Assembly (NCBI RefSeq): GCF_046591575.1
Contig: NZ_JBIQWA010000002.1
Span: 186,001-250,000, forward strand
From: Marivita sp046591575
Lineage (GTDB): Bacteria; Pseudomonadota; Alphaproteobacteria; Rhodobacterales; Rhodobacteraceae
Reading direction: 5' to 3'
DNA: 64,000 nt
Part shown: one piece after another, positions 1 through 9,378 of the stretch
How the letters are laid out: each line of letters begins with the position of its first letter
How positions within the stretch are numbered: the stretch's first letter is position 1
Notes under the pieces: generated by a model
Told to the model about the DNA's origin: nothing
The model's database searches: none
What the model saw: the letters and a program-made list of their open reading frames with translations, nothing else
Position numbers and translations under genes: made by a program

Positions 1-2
1 AA

Positions 3-1376
3 GAGTTCAGTGAATACGCTGAATTCATCAGCGATCCGCGCCACAGCCCCGAGGCGACCGAGTTGCTGACCGGCGTGCCCGCCGCCGATCTGCGCGCGGC
101 TGCGCGGCTCTATGCCACTGGCGGCAACGGGGCGATCTATTACGGGCTGGGCGTGACCGAGCACAGCCAGGGATCGACCACCGTGATCGGCATCGCCAAC
201 CTTGCCATGCTGACCGGCAATATCGGCCGCCGCGGCGTGGGCGTGAACCCTCTGCGCGGGCAGAACAACGTGCAGGGCTCGTGTGACATGGGCAGCTTCC
301 CACATGAGCTGCCGGGCTATCGCCACGTCAAGAACGACGATGTGCGCGACATCTATCAGGAGGTCTGGGGCGTCCAGATCGACAACGAGCCGGGGCTGCG
401 CATTCCCAACATGCTGGACGCCGCTGTCGAGGGCACCTTCAAGGGGCTCTATTGTCAGGGCGAGGATATCCTGCAATCGGACCCGGACACGAAACATGTC
501 GCTGCAGGCCTTGCCGCGATGGACTGTGTCATCGTGCATGACCTGTTCCTGAACGAGACGGCCAATTACGCGCATGTGTTCCTGCCCGGATCGACCTTTC
601 TGGAAAAGGACGGCACCTTCACCAATGCCGAGCGCCGCATCAACCGCGTGCGCGAGGTGATGACGCCGCGCAACGGCTATGCCGACTGGGAGGTGACACA
701 GCTTTTGGCCAACGCCATGGGCGCGGACTGGCACTATACCCACCCCAGCCAGATCATGGACGAGATCGCCATGACCACGCCCAGCTTTGCCGGGGTCTAC
801 TATGACGTGCTCGAAGAGCAGGGATCGGTGCAGTGGCCCTGCAACGAGGCGCATCCCGACGGCACGCCGCTGATGCATGTCGATGGTTTCATGCGCGGCA
901 AGGGGCGGTTCATCTTTACCGAATACGTGGCGACGGGGGAAAAGACCGGCCCGCGTTTCCCCCTTCTTCTGACGACGGGGCGGATTCTGTCGCAATACAA
1001 TGTCGGCGCACAGACGCGGCGCACCGCCAACAGCGAATGGCACGAAGAGGACCTGCTGGAAATCCACCCCCACGACGCCGAACTGCGCGGCCTGAAGGAT
1101 GGCCAATGGGTCAAGCTGGCGTCACGGTCCGGCGAGACGACGCTGCGCGCGCAAATCTCGGATCGGATGTCGCCGGGGGTGGTCTATACCACCTTCCACC
1201 ACCCCGATACCCAGGCCAATGTCATCACGACGGACTATTCCGACTGGGCCACCAACTGTCCGGAATACAAGGTGACGGCGGTGCAGGTGTCGCAGTCCAA
1301 CGGCCCAACCGACTGGCAGGAGGATTACGCGGCACAGGCCGAGCGGTCGCGTCGCATCCTTCCGGCAGCGGAGTAG
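3..1376 (+). CDS. fdsA: Formate dehydrogenase alpha subunit, C-terminal part (left edge truncated)
   Basis: Catalytic molybdenum subunit of a cytosolic NAD-dependent formate dehydrogenase; formate is oxidised to CO2 at a bis-MGD molybdenum centre. The frame is open from base 3, so the gene starts before the window and only about the last 457 residues are present. Visible blocks are typical of the DMSO reductase superfamily: a cofactor-binding stretch with GLGVTEHSQG and GNIGRRGVGVNPLRGQNNVQG, and the C-terminal MopB domain with TTGRILSQYNVGAQTRR, EIHPHDAELRGLKDGQWV and YTTFHHPD. The N-terminal Fe-S domains and the active-site Cys/Sec lie outside the window. fdhD follows 4 bases after the stop and the delta subunit next, the usual fds gene order, so fdsG and fdsB are expected upstream. 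The family call is secure. Confidence 0.94.
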   Translation, partial: EFSEYAEFISDPRHSPEATELLTGVPAADLRAAARLYATGGNGAIYYGLGVTEHSQGSTTVIGIANLAMLTGNIGRRGVGVNPLRGQNNVQGSCDMGSFPHELPGYRHVKNDDVRDIYQEVWGVQIDNEPGLRIPNMLDAAVEGTFKGLYCQGEDILQSDPDTKHVAAGLAAMDCVIVHDLFLNETANYAHVFLPGSTFLEKDGTFTNAERRINRVREVMTPRNGYADWEVTQLLANAMGADWHYTHPSQIMDEIAMTTPSFAGVYYDVLEEQGSVQWPCNEAHPDGTPLMHVDGFMRGKGRFIFTEYVATGEKTGPRFPLLLTTGRILSQYNVGAQTRRTANSEWHEEDLLEIHPHDAELRGLKDGQWVKLASRSGETTLRAQISDRMSPGVVYTTFHHPDTQANVITTDYSDWATNCPEYKVTAVQVSQSNGPTDWQEDYAAQAERSRRILPAAE

Positions 1377-1380
1377 GTCG

Positions 1381-2205
1381 ATGAGTGTATTACAGCTGTC
1401 CCACAGCATGCCGGGCGTCACGGTCCGGCCCGAGGGGCTGCACGATCTGCACCGCAGCTTGCCCGAGGAAACACCGGTCGCGTTGGTCTTTGACGGCACC
1501 ACAGCGGCGGTGATGATGGCCAGCCCCGCCGATGTCGAGGATTTCGCGATGGGGTTTGCCCTGACCGAAGGGTTTATCACCGGCCCGCGCGATGTCATCG
1601 ATTTCGAGATCGTGGCACATGATCTTGGGATCGAGGCGCGGTTCTGGCTGACCGGTCACAGGGCCGAGGCAATCCGCCAACGCCAACGTAACATGCTGGG
1701 TCCGGTGGGCTGCGGTCTTTGTGGGATCGACAGTCTGGAACAGGCCGTCCGCACCCTGCCTGTCCTGCGATCCGAAAACGCGCGGCTAAGCCGAATTGCG
1801 GTGGCGCGGGCCGCCGAACGGTTGCAGGCGCATCAGCCGCTGCACGATCAGACCCGCGCGGTTCATGCCGCAGGGTTCTGCAACGCCGACGGCGACATCG
1901 TCGTCGCGCGCGAGGATGTCGGGCGTCACAATGCGCTGGACAAGCTGATCGGCGCGCTGCTGCGGGGCGGGGTCGATCCGGGCCAGGGCGCGATCGTGCT
2001 GACCTCGCGGATCTCGGTGGACATGGTCCAGAAAACCGTGATCGCGGGATGCCCTGTGCTGATCGCGGTTTCGGCACCGACCGCCCATGCGCTGCGCCTG
2101 GCCCAGCAGGCGCGCCTCACGCTGGCCGCATTCGCGCGCGGCGGCACGTTTGACATCTACAGCCACCCAGAGCGTATCCAGACAGGAGCCTGCAATGCAG
2201 CCTGA
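1381..2205 (+). CDS. fdhD: Formate dehydrogenase accessory sulfurtransferase FdhD
   Basis: 274 residues. FdhD passes sulfur from a cysteine desulfurase to the molybdenum cofactor before it is inserted into formate dehydrogenase; without it the enzyme is inactive. The family CxxC motif is seen as GCGLCG (Cys111 and Cys114) after GPV. The conserved block EDVGRHNALDKLIG lies near residues 186-199, and the C-terminal part has the SRISVDMVQK block. The length is normal for the family. The ATG is 4 bases after the fdsA stop, and the 3' end overlaps the next gene by 11 bases, so the three genes are co-transcribed and probably translationally coupled. Confidence 0.95.
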   Translation: MSVLQLSHSMPGVTVRPEGLHDLHRSLPEETPVALVFDGTTAAVMMASPADVEDFAMGFALTEGFITGPRDVIDFEIVAHDLGIEARFWLTGHRAEAIRQRQRNMLGPVGCGLCGIDSLEQAVRTLPVLRSENARLSRIAVARAAERLQAHQPLHDQTRAVHAAGFCNADGDIVVAREDVGRHNALDKLIGALLRGGVDPGQGAIVLTSRISVDMVQKTVIAGCPVLIAVSAPTAHALRLAQQARLTLAAFARGGTFDIYSHPERIQTGACNAA

Positions 2206-2413
2206 CAAACTCATCATGATGGCCAACCAGATCGCGACCTATTTCCAGAGCCAGCCCGGCACGGATCAGGCCGAGCGTGTTGCAGCCCACCTCAATGATT
2301 TCTGGGAACCAAGCATGCGCGCCAAGCTGTTCGCCTACTGCCAGGCGGACGGCGCGGGCCTGTCAAACCTCGCGCGGGATGCGATGGCCTTTGTCCGGGT
2401 CCCGGTGGACTGA
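2195..2413 (+). CDS. fdsD: Formate dehydrogenase delta subunit
   Basis: A 72-residue protein beginning MQPDKLIMMANQIATYFQSQ and ending in a short hydrophilic tail. The opening helix (NQIA.YF) and the block H-L-NDFWEPSMRAKL are typical of FdsD, the small non-catalytic subunit of the soluble NAD-dependent molybdenum formate dehydrogenase, thought to help cofactor insertion or complex assembly. The start is the ATG inside the end of fdhD; an AGGAG lies about 8 bases upstream. A longer in-frame reading exists but overlaps fdhD heavily and is unlikely. It is the last gene of the operon. Confidence 0.9.
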   Translation: MQPDKLIMMANQIATYFQSQPGTDQAERVAAHLNDFWEPSMRAKLFAYCQADGAGLSNLARDAMAFVRVPVD

Positions 2414-2470
2414 CCTGACCGCCGCGCGGTCACGTCATTGGCCCCGCCAACACGACGATGCGCGCGCTGT

Positions 2471-3388
2471 TTATGTGGTCACGGCGTTCAGGATGGATTG
2501 TCCAATGAACAAATCCTGCAAAGAGATGCCGGAACTGTCGAAAATCGTGATCTCTGTATCGCTGCGGCGACCTTCTGTGGTGCCGGTCAATACCTGTCCG
2601 ATGGCGATGATCTGCGGATTGTTGGTGGCGTGCTGGAATTCACCGATGGTCACGGATTGCGCCGGTAGATCGCAGAACAGCGTGGCGTTGGGGAATAGGT
2701 CTGGCGGAAGCTCTTGTTTGCCTTTTGCGTCGGACCCCATGGACGAGATATGGGTGCCGGGTTGGACCCAGTCGGCCTGAAATAGCGGTGTGTCGGCGGT
2801 TGTCACGGTGACAATGATGTCCGCGGCGCGTGTGGCGTCCTCGGGTTGGGCGGCGTCCGCTGGCAAGCCCATGTCGTGCAATTTCGCAACCAGTGTCGCG
2901 CTGCGGGTTGCATCTCGTCCGACGACCATGATCCGTGACACCGGCCGAATGCGCGCGATGGCCTGGGCCTCGTAAGCGGCTTGATGGCCGGTGCCGAACA
3001 CCGCCAACACGCTTGCATCCTTGCGTGCCAACGCATCGGTGGCGACAGCATCGGCTGCTGCGGTGCGATAGCAATTCAGGGCAGAGCCTTCGATCAATGC
3101 GCCAATTTTGCCTGTAGCCTGATCTATCAACACGATGGTGGACGCATGGCGCGGCACGCCGCGTGCGTCATTGGTGGGAAAGTAGGCCCCCACCTTGAGC
3201 CCGGCCAGCCCGGAACCGGCGGCGGACTTTATGCTGAACCGGTTTTGCGGATCGCAGGCATGGGCGTTGACCACGGGAAACACGCGGGCGTCTTCGTCCA
3301 GTGCGGCCACGAACGCGGCGCGGGCGGCATCAAAGGCAAGCTTTGGTGTGACAAGCGCGCTGGATTGGTCTTCGGTCACGTAAATCAT
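2471..3388 (-). CDS. Ornithine cyclodeaminase/mu-crystallin family protein
   Basis: 305 residues, full length for the family. Members are NAD(P)-dependent enzymes acting on amino or imino acids: ornithine or lysine cyclodeaminase, ketimine or iminosuccinate reductase, alanine dehydrogenase. A Rossmann glycine motif VFGTGHQA is at residues 130-137, and the family substrate region shows GLKVGAYFP (Lys65) and NCYRTAAADAVATDALA (Arg108). A second block, ISSMGSDAKGKQELPPDL, matches the family GSD/DxK-x-E signature. It sits 9 bases downstream of the hydroxyaspartate dehydratase-like gene on the same strand, so the two are probably co-transcribed and act in one pathway. Reducing or closing an imine formed by the neighbour is one possibility. 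The exact substrate cannot be read from the sequence. Confidence 0.85.
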   Translation of the reverse strand: MIYVTEDQSSALVTPKLAFDAARAAFVAALDEDARVFPVVNAHACDPQNRFSIKSAAGSGLAGLKVGAYFPTNDARGVPRHASTIVLIDQATGKIGALIEGSALNCYRTAAADAVATDALARKDASVLAVFGTGHQAAYEAQAIARIRPVSRIMVVGRDATRSATLVAKLHDMGLPADAAQPEDATRAADIIVTVTTADTPLFQADWVQPGTHISSMGSDAKGKQELPPDLFPNATLFCDLPAQSVTIGEFQHATNNPQIIAIGQVLTGTTEGRRSDTEITIFDSSGISLQDLFIGQSILNAVTT

Positions 3389-3397
3389 CGGGCGTCC

Positions 3398-4591
3398 TTA
3401 CCAGCCGCCGAAACGGTGCCAGATATCACGCGGACCGTTCCCTTTGGGCAGGACATGGTATCGGTCAAACTGTGCTGCGGTGGCGCAGGCATGGTTGGGC
3501 AAAATCCGCAACTGTCTGCCAACCGGCAGATCCGGTATCGGCTGCTCTGGACCGTTCCGATGCGCGATAATGCCGTGCTCTTGATTTGCGCCGATCATAA
3601 TCAGGTCGGGTATCACGCGGCCCTGCGCGTCACAGACCATCCCGTAGCCTTGATCCACGTCCTGTGTGGCGGTTCCCCTGTCGCGGGACATGGCCATCCA
3701 GCCGGCGTCAACAAGCACCCATCCTTTTGAGGGCTGATGCCCGATCACGGTTGTCAAAACACTGAGTGCGATGTCGTCCGGTGTGCAGACGTCAATTCCG
3801 GCCATCACCAGATCAAAGAACATGTAAACGCCGGCGCGCAATTCGGTCACACCCGTCAGATCGCGCGCGCCATACGCCGTTGGCGTTGATCCGACACTGA
3901 CCACCGGGCAGTCCAGCCCGGCTTTGCGCAAGGTCTCGGCAGAGCGGACGGCGGCCGACCGTTCCTGTTCGGCAAAGGCGGCATGTGCATCTGCGCCGCG
4001 CACCGTATAGCTTTCGCCGGCATGGGTCATCACGCCGCGCAGGGTGCCGCTGTCGTGAAGAAGACGGCCGACCTCGATCAGGGCGGGATCGTCGGGCTCA
4101 AGCCCGCCGCGATGCCCGTCGCTGTCGATCTCGATCATGGCGGGCACGCCAGCCTGCGCCACGGCGGTCGCCTGTGCGACATTGTCCAAAATCACCACCA
4201 GATCACAGCCTTTTGCGCGCAACGCGCGGACGCGGTCCAGTTTCTGCGGCGCAATACCGACAGCATAAAGAATGTCGGTGTGACCGGCGGCGTGGAACAT
4301 TTCGGCTTCTGCGAGGGTCGACACGGTGATCGGATCGGTTTTGTCCTGGCCCATGTGCGCGGCGACCTCGATAGACTTGGCGGTCTTCATGTGGGGCCTT
4401 AACGTGACCCCAAGCTTTTTTGCGCGCGCCGCGAGATGATCGATATTGCGCATCATCTTGGCTTCGTCCAGCAGCAGGGCGGGCGTTTCCAGGTCGTCGA
4501 AATCTGTATCTGTGGACGTCACTTGATGGGCCTCATTGTCACGTGCGCCGACCGTTTTGCCGGATGCGGCGCTGTTGGAGATATTGATCAT
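3398..4591 (-). CDS. D-threo-3-hydroxyaspartate dehydratase-like PLP enzyme (DSD1/D-threonine aldolase fold)
   Basis: Alanine-racemase-fold PLP enzyme. The PLP lysine is in RPHMKTAKS (Lys69 from this start) and the Zn2+ ligands in PNHACAT (His367, Cys369). Blocks such as TVSTLAEAE, HTDILYAVGIAP, IEIDSDGHRGG, CPVVSVGSTPTA, GVYMFFDLVMAGI, VDAGWMAMSRDRGTA and GANQEHGI closely match what I remember of D-threo-3-hydroxyaspartate dehydratase (hydroxyaspartate to oxaloacetate plus ammonia) and eukaryotic-type D-serine dehydratase. Both remove water and ammonia from beta-hydroxy D-amino acids with PLP and zinc. The start is uncertain: a GTG at 4522 would remove 23 poorly conserved residues and still leave the whole domain. 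It lies between the OCD-family gene and the gamma-glutamyltransferase on one strand. D-serine or D-threonine are alternative substrates. Confidence 0.8.
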   Translation of the reverse strand: MINISNSAASGKTVGARDNEAHQVTSTDTDFDDLETPALLLDEAKMMRNIDHLAARAKKLGVTLRPHMKTAKSIEVAAHMGQDKTDPITVSTLAEAEMFHAAGHTDILYAVGIAPQKLDRVRALRAKGCDLVVILDNVAQATAVAQAGVPAMIEIDSDGHRGGLEPDDPALIEVGRLLHDSGTLRGVMTHAGESYTVRGADAHAAFAEQERSAAVRSAETLRKAGLDCPVVSVGSTPTAYGARDLTGVTELRAGVYMFFDLVMAGIDVCTPDDIALSVLTTVIGHQPSKGWVLVDAGWMAMSRDRGTATQDVDQGYGMVCDAQGRVIPDLIMIGANQEHGIIAHRNGPEQPIPDLPVGRQLRILPNHACATAAQFDRYHVLPKGNGPRDIWHRFGGW

Positions 4592-4690
4592 GCGCGCGCG
4601 CCGCGAAATCGCGACACGGGCGTGACCGCGTCTTACCCAATCTTTGAAAGCAACTCCACCGGCCTGTTGGCCGCGCGGCTGTGTCAGGGG

Positions 4691-6493
4691 TTATTGCCCA
4701 AGCGCGATGCCTTCGCGCCGGGGATCTGCGCCCCCGCGCAGCTGATCGCTGATGGAAATCGCGTGCAGACCAGAGTTCAGGCCACGGGCGTTGACTTCGA
4801 ACCCGAGGGCCGTGAGTGGCTCGGCAAGATCTGCGGCGCTGGTGCCGTCCTCTATATCGAAGGTGCCAAAGCGGTTGACCAGATGTGGCATCGACACGGC
4901 CTGTTGCACATCCATGCCCCAATCCAGATGAGCGATGATCGCTTGTGCAACATAACCGATGATCCGGCTGCCGCCCGGGCTGCCGATCACCAGAATAGGC
5001 GCATCATCCTGCATGACGATCGTTGGTGCCATGGACGAGCGGGGGCGTTTGCCCGGTTCAATCCGGTTGGCGATCGGGATGCCATCTGAATGGGTGCGGA
5101 AACTGAAATCGGTCAGTTCGTTGTTCAACAGAAAGCCGCGCACAAAAAGCCGGCTGCCAAAACCGTTTTCGATTGTGGTGGTCATGGACAGGGCGTTGCC
5201 ATAGCTGTCGACAATTGAAATGTGGCTGGTCGAGGGCAGTTCGAGCGACTGGTCATCGGCCCACAGCATCGCATGATCCCACTCGGGCTCTCCGGGGGTG
5301 ACCGTTTCAAGCGCGGTGTCGGCCGCTTTGATCTGACCGGCGCGCGATTCCAGATAGACGGGATCGACCAAACCCTCGGTGGGCATCGGAACGAAATCGC
5401 TGTCGGCCATATAGCGGCCGCGATCGGCAAAGGCGAGGCGCGACGCATCGCCGATGATCCGCCAGCTTTCGGGGTTGTCGGGACCAAGCGTGGCCAGATC
5501 AAATTGCTCTGCCATGCCCAGGATTTGTCCAACCGTCAAAGCACCGGACGAGGGCGGACCCATGCCGCAGACATCTGCCTGACGATATTCGACACAGACC
5601 GCAGGCCGTTCGATCACCCGGTACGTGGCCAGATCGTCAAGCGCCAAAAGACCGGGGTTGCCCTGGGCTGTGCGCACGGTGCGCACGATGTCTTCGGCGA
5701 TGGGGCCTGAATAGATCGCATCGGCCCCCTGTGCTGCCATCTGCCGCAAGACGTCGGCATACTCGGGGTTGACCAGCGTGGTTCCCGCCGCCAGAGGCGT
5801 GCCGTCCGGAATAAAGTAATCGGCGGTTGGTCCAAACCGCCCCAGTCGTTCCGCGTCGCCTGCGATGGACGCGGCCAACCGCTCGGACACCGCAAAACCG
5901 TTTTCGGCAAGATCAATGGCCGGGTCCAGAAGGCCGCCCCAGTTCGCGCGCCCCCAGCGGCGATGCGCGTCTTCCATCAAGCGCGGTGTGCCGGGCGTTC
6001 CGACCGACAGCCCGCCGACAACGGCATCGAAAAACTGAAGCGGCTCACCGGTTTCATCCTGAAAAACCGTGGGTGTCACCGCCATCGGGGCGGTTTCTCG
6101 TCCGTCCAGCGTTGTCAAAGCGCTGGTTTCGGCGTCGTACCACACCAGAAACGCACCCCCCCCAAGGCCAGAGGATTGTGGCTCGACCAGCCCCAGAACC
6201 GCTTGCACCGCAACCATCGCATCGGCTGCCGTGCCGCCATTGCGCAGCACCTCTGCACCGGCTTCGACAGCGAGGGGATTGGCCGCTGCAACCATCCAGT
6301 CATCGGCAACAACCGGAGTGCCCGCATTTTTGGCGTCCAATGCGGCGCGGGCAGGGGCGCTCAGGCCGTCAAAGGCGGTCGACAGGTCGGTGTCCGCCTC
6401 GGGGGCCACGGAATCCGCTGTGGTCTGCGCATAGACCGGAACGGATGTGATTGCAGTCAGAACAGCCGCCAAAAGCCACTTTTGTTGAAACAT
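4691..6493 (-). CDS. ggt: Gamma-glutamyltransferase, periplasmic
   Basis: 600 residues from the chosen ATG, which follows a strong GGGGGAAAG ribosome site; an in-frame start 33 bases earlier has none. A Sec signal peptide (KWLLAAVLTAITSVPVYAQ) sends it to the periplasm. Ggt is made as a proenzyme that cuts itself into two subunits at a conserved threonine. The site is seen as STSHISIVDSYGNALSMTTT, with Thr422 as the nucleophile of the small subunit. Other family blocks are GGTAADA, EPQSSGLGGGAFLVWYD, DGRETAP, GMGPPSSGALTVGQIL and GSPGGSRIIGYVAQ. It cleaves gamma-glutamyl bonds in glutathione-like compounds and gamma-glutamyl amides. Its place between amino-acid enzymes and a sulfatase/TRAP set suggests it trims a periplasmic substrate before uptake, but general glutathione salvage is equally possible. 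Confidence 0.93.
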   Translation of the reverse strand: MFQQKWLLAAVLTAITSVPVYAQTTADSVAPEADTDLSTAFDGLSAPARAALDAKNAGTPVVADDWMVAAANPLAVEAGAEVLRNGGTAADAMVAVQAVLGLVEPQSSGLGGGAFLVWYDAETSALTTLDGRETAPMAVTPTVFQDETGEPLQFFDAVVGGLSVGTPGTPRLMEDAHRRWGRANWGGLLDPAIDLAENGFAVSERLAASIAGDAERLGRFGPTADYFIPDGTPLAAGTTLVNPEYADVLRQMAAQGADAIYSGPIAEDIVRTVRTAQGNPGLLALDDLATYRVIERPAVCVEYRQADVCGMGPPSSGALTVGQILGMAEQFDLATLGPDNPESWRIIGDASRLAFADRGRYMADSDFVPMPTEGLVDPVYLESRAGQIKAADTALETVTPGEPEWDHAMLWADDQSLELPSTSHISIVDSYGNALSMTTTIENGFGSRLFVRGFLLNNELTDFSFRTHSDGIPIANRIEPGKRPRSSMAPTIVMQDDAPILVIGSPGGSRIIGYVAQAIIAHLDWGMDVQQAVSMPHLVNRFGTFDIEDGTSAADLAEPLTALGFEVNARGLNSGLHAISISDQLRGGADPRREGIALGQ

Positions 6494-6632
6494 GTCTTTC
6501 CCCCCAAAGTTGAAACCTGGGGACAAGTGTAGGTTTGCCGCGACGGGCGGAGCAAGCCTCTTTTACGGTGTGGACATCCTGGGTTGCGTTTGAAAGCGGG
6601 GATTGGCCGATCCAATGAGCGGTGCCGCGTTT

Positions 6633-8255
6633 TCAGTCGCCGTTTTCTGAGCGGGACAGGACATCGCGCAGTTCATCTTCGTTGCGATAGCCGATCAGAA
6701 TGCCCGACTTGGCCTCTCCAAAGCGTGTGTCACGCGCCGCAATCCAGGCGTCAGAGCGCGTGATCCGTTGCGATGTTCGGCGTGTCCAGTCAAAGAAAAG
6801 CCGTTCCAGACGGGCGATTTCCCCGGCATGGGCGGCATCCCGGCCCAGGTCGGTCAGCTCGTCTGGATCTGTGTCCAGGTCGAACAACATCGGCGGAAAC
6901 CCTTCGGCAAAGATGTATTTCCACCGCCCATCGAACAGCATGGTCAGCTTGGCATCCTTGACCTCGACCCCAAGTCGCCTGCGCACATCGCGCATCGAAT
7001 AGTCATACTCGGACACCGCAACATCGCGAAGCTGGTCGACCTGTCCATGCAAGATCGGCTGGACGGATTTGCCTTCGATGATATGAGGCACCGCGTCGCC
7101 GTCGAAATAGTCAAGAATGGTCGGAACAACGTCGATCGCTTCGATCAGGGCGGATGATTTCGTCCCGCGTGTGACATTGGCTTCGGGGCGCGGATCGACG
7201 ATGATCAGCGGAATACGGGACGATGCGTCGTGGAACAATTCCTTTTCGCCCATCCAGTGATCGCCCAGATAATCCCCGTGATCCGAGGTGAAAACGATCA
7301 TGGTTTCATCCGTCAGGCCCTGATCATCCAGAAAGGACATCAGGCGGCCCATCTGGTCGTCGATCTGTTTGATCAGGCCCATATAGGCCGTCAGCACACG
7401 GGTGCGGGTGCCATCATCGCAAAAGGCACGGCTGACGCGTTCTTCCATAAAGGCCCCATACACCGGATGCGGATCGTGGCGTTCGCTTTCGCTGCGGACC
7501 GGTTCAAGATGGGTCTCGGGGCCATACATATTGTGATAGGGTGCAGGCACGATATAGGGCCAGTGCGGTTTGATATAACTCAGATGCAGACACCAGGGTG
7601 TGTCGCCTGCCTCGCGGATGAAATCCATCGCGCGGCTGGTGATATAGGGGGTTTCGCTGTCCTCATCCGCAGCCCGCGCCGGTTTGTCGGCATTGTCCAT
7701 GAACCAGCCACTGAGCAAAGTGCCGTCTTCGTCCTCGGCAGAATTGGCAACGCTTTGCCAGGGGTTTTCGTCGGGCCAGCCGCGCTGTTTCATATAGGTG
7801 TCATAGGCCGCGTTGCGCGGGTAGCGCGGGCCGTCCGGATGAAGCCCGTCTTCACGTTCAAACGCTTCAAATCCACATTCAGACACCAGCGCGCCAATCT
7901 GGCTGTCAGGAGCCAGACCAAGACGTTTCATGCCGTCGACATCGGCTGTCATATGGGTTTTGCCACACAATACGGTGCGCACGCCAAGGGGCCGAAGGTG
8001 ATCGCCCAGCGTGATCTCTCCGACCTTGAGCGGAATGCCATTCCAGGTCGAGCCGTGCGAGCTGACATATCGCCCGGTGTAGAACGACATGCGCGACGGT
8101 CCGCAGATCGGGGATTGCACATAGGCGCGATCAAACAGAACGCCCCGTTGTGCCAACCGGTCAATATTGGGCGTATGCAGATGCGGATGCCCTGTGCAGG
8201 ACAGGTAATCCCATCGCAATTGGTCGCACATGATGAAAAGAACGTTTTTGGTCAT
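6633..8255 (-). CDS. Sulfatase / phosphonate monoester hydrolase family enzyme
   Basis: 540 residues of the alkaline phosphatase superfamily. The formylglycine motif C-x-P-S-R is present as CGPSRMSFYTGR (Cys51 is the residue to be oxidised). Metal-site blocks are MCDQLRWD (Asp11), TSDHGDYLGDH and GKTHMT. The layout HLSYIKPHWPYIVPAPYHNMY and LIKQIDDQMGRLMSFLDD resembles phosphonate monoester hydrolases and arylsulfatases of the PMH group more than choline sulfatase. These are promiscuous hydrolases of sulfate, phosphate and phosphonate esters. There is no signal peptide, so it is cytoplasmic. The ATG was chosen over one 33 bases upstream because AAGGGTG lies just before it. Its neighbours, a TRAP importer and amino-acid enzymes, suggest that it desulfates or dephosphorylates an imported compound. 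Confidence 0.87.
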   Translation of the reverse strand: MTKNVLFIMCDQLRWDYLSCTGHPHLHTPNIDRLAQRGVLFDRAYVQSPICGPSRMSFYTGRYVSSHGSTWNGIPLKVGEITLGDHLRPLGVRTVLCGKTHMTADVDGMKRLGLAPDSQIGALVSECGFEAFEREDGLHPDGPRYPRNAAYDTYMKQRGWPDENPWQSVANSAEDEDGTLLSGWFMDNADKPARAADEDSETPYITSRAMDFIREAGDTPWCLHLSYIKPHWPYIVPAPYHNMYGPETHLEPVRSESERHDPHPVYGAFMEERVSRAFCDDGTRTRVLTAYMGLIKQIDDQMGRLMSFLDDQGLTDETMIVFTSDHGDYLGDHWMGEKELFHDASSRIPLIIVDPRPEANVTRGTKSSALIEAIDVVPTILDYFDGDAVPHIIEGKSVQPILHGQVDQLRDVAVSEYDYSMRDVRRRLGVEVKDAKLTMLFDGRWKYIFAEGFPPMLFDLDTDPDELTDLGRDAAHAGEIARLERLFFDWTRRTSQRITRSDAWIAARDTRFGEAKSGILIGYRNEDELRDVLSRSENGD

Positions 8256-8323
8256 GATCCGGCACCCTTTGGTATCTGACCGGGGCAAGGATGCCCCGAT
8301 CCGGTCGTTTGGCGTATTCCGCG

Positions 8324-9355
8324 TTAGATACGGGCGACATCCGGAATCGCCACGCCCAGCTCTTCCAGCGCGCGTAGCGCGCCCGGATGCAGGGGCATGT
8401 TCAAATCCGACACAGCCGCTTGGGGGGTGACGGCCCCCAGCCAGGGTGCGCTGTCGCGCATGTCGGCCACGCCCGCAAAGAAGGTTTTGGTCATGTCATA
8501 GATCATCGCCTCGTCCGCGTCCTCGTTGGTGACAATGCCAACGGTCACAGCCAGCGTAGTGGTGTCGTCCGAATTGACCTGGTTTTCACCGTAGATCCCC
8601 GCAGGCAGCGTTCCCAGTCCAAAGCCCGGACGGTTGGCGAGCGCCTTGATGCCATCGGTTTCCAGCTTGTCTGCCGGAATGCCAAGGAACCGGATTGCAT
8701 TGGACACGGCGATCTGGGTCAATACCGGGCTGGGCGCGTTGGTCGGGTTGCAATAGATGTCGAGGTTGCCATCCTGAAATGAGGCGGCCGCCGCATCCCA
8801 TCCCAGCTTTACCGCTTCGTAATCGGAGCCCGCTTTCAGACCGGTGACTGCCTCGAACAGCCGTTCCATTGTCGAATAGGCCGCCCCTCCGGGAGGGCCA
8901 AGAAAGACCCGTTTGCCTTTGGCCTGATCCAGCGATGTGATGCCCGACGTGTCGTAGACCGCGATGTGATACACTCCCATCGGGAAGTTCAGCACAGCGC
9001 GCAGCTTTTTCGCCAGCTCTGGTGCCTGGTCCATCTTTTCGAACATTGCCCGCTGGTTGGACATCAGCGCGTGCAGCGCGGGCGAAGACATGCAGAAGGC
9101 TGTTTTGCCCATAGCCACCTCAAGAACATGGCGCGTGGCCGCCCCCGTGGCGTTGATCTGAATTTCGTAATCCGCCATCTCCTGATTGATGATATTGGCG
9201 AAGGTTGTCATCACAAGGTTCGGGCTGGTTCCGGGCCCCAGCGTTGACATGCGCATCAGCTCTTTGGCGCGCGCGGCCCGCGGCATCAGTCCCAAAGTTG
9301 CAGCGGCGGCGCTTGCGGCCAGAAGGCTGCGGCGGTTCAGCTGGATTGAGGTCAT
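8324..9355 (-). CDS. TAXI-family TRAP transporter solute receptor
   Basis: 343 residues. The N-terminus has twin arginines (NRRSLLAASAAAATLG) and ends in ARA before KEL, a Tat-like or Sec export signal, so the mature protein is periplasmic. The body is a TAXI-type binding protein: MSTLGPGTSPNLVMTTFANIIN, an early helix ending in GAATRHVLEVAMGK, GKRVFLGPPGGAAYSTMERLFEA, and DIYCNPTNAP. TAXI receptors deliver substrate to a fused QM membrane component, and such a gene (9379-11241) is immediately upstream in the operon. The ligand is unknown; characterised TAXI systems carry glutamate, alpha-ketoglutarate and other small organic acids. Receptor, permease and catabolic genes form one minus-strand block. 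Confidence 0.92.
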   Translation of the reverse strand: MTSIQLNRRSLLAASAAAATLGLMPRAARAKELMRMSTLGPGTSPNLVMTTFANIINQEMADYEIQINATGAATRHVLEVAMGKTAFCMSSPALHALMSNQRAMFEKMDQAPELAKKLRAVLNFPMGVYHIAVYDTSGITSLDQAKGKRVFLGPPGGAAYSTMERLFEAVTGLKAGSDYEAVKLGWDAAAASFQDGNLDIYCNPTNAPSPVLTQIAVSNAIRFLGIPADKLETDGIKALANRPGFGLGTLPAGIYGENQVNSDDTTTLAVTVGIVTNEDADEAMIYDMTKTFFAGVADMRDSAPWLGAVTPQAAVSDLNMPLHPGALRALEELGVAIPDVARI

Positions 9356-9378
9356 ATTGGTCGTCTCCCTTTTGTGTC

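Noticed and set aside
2471..4591. bhcC-bhcD of the beta-hydroxyaspartate cycle
   Set aside because: The two families match, but the dehydratase-like gene resembles D-threo-3-hydroxyaspartate dehydratase more than BhcC, and bhcA and bhcB are absent.
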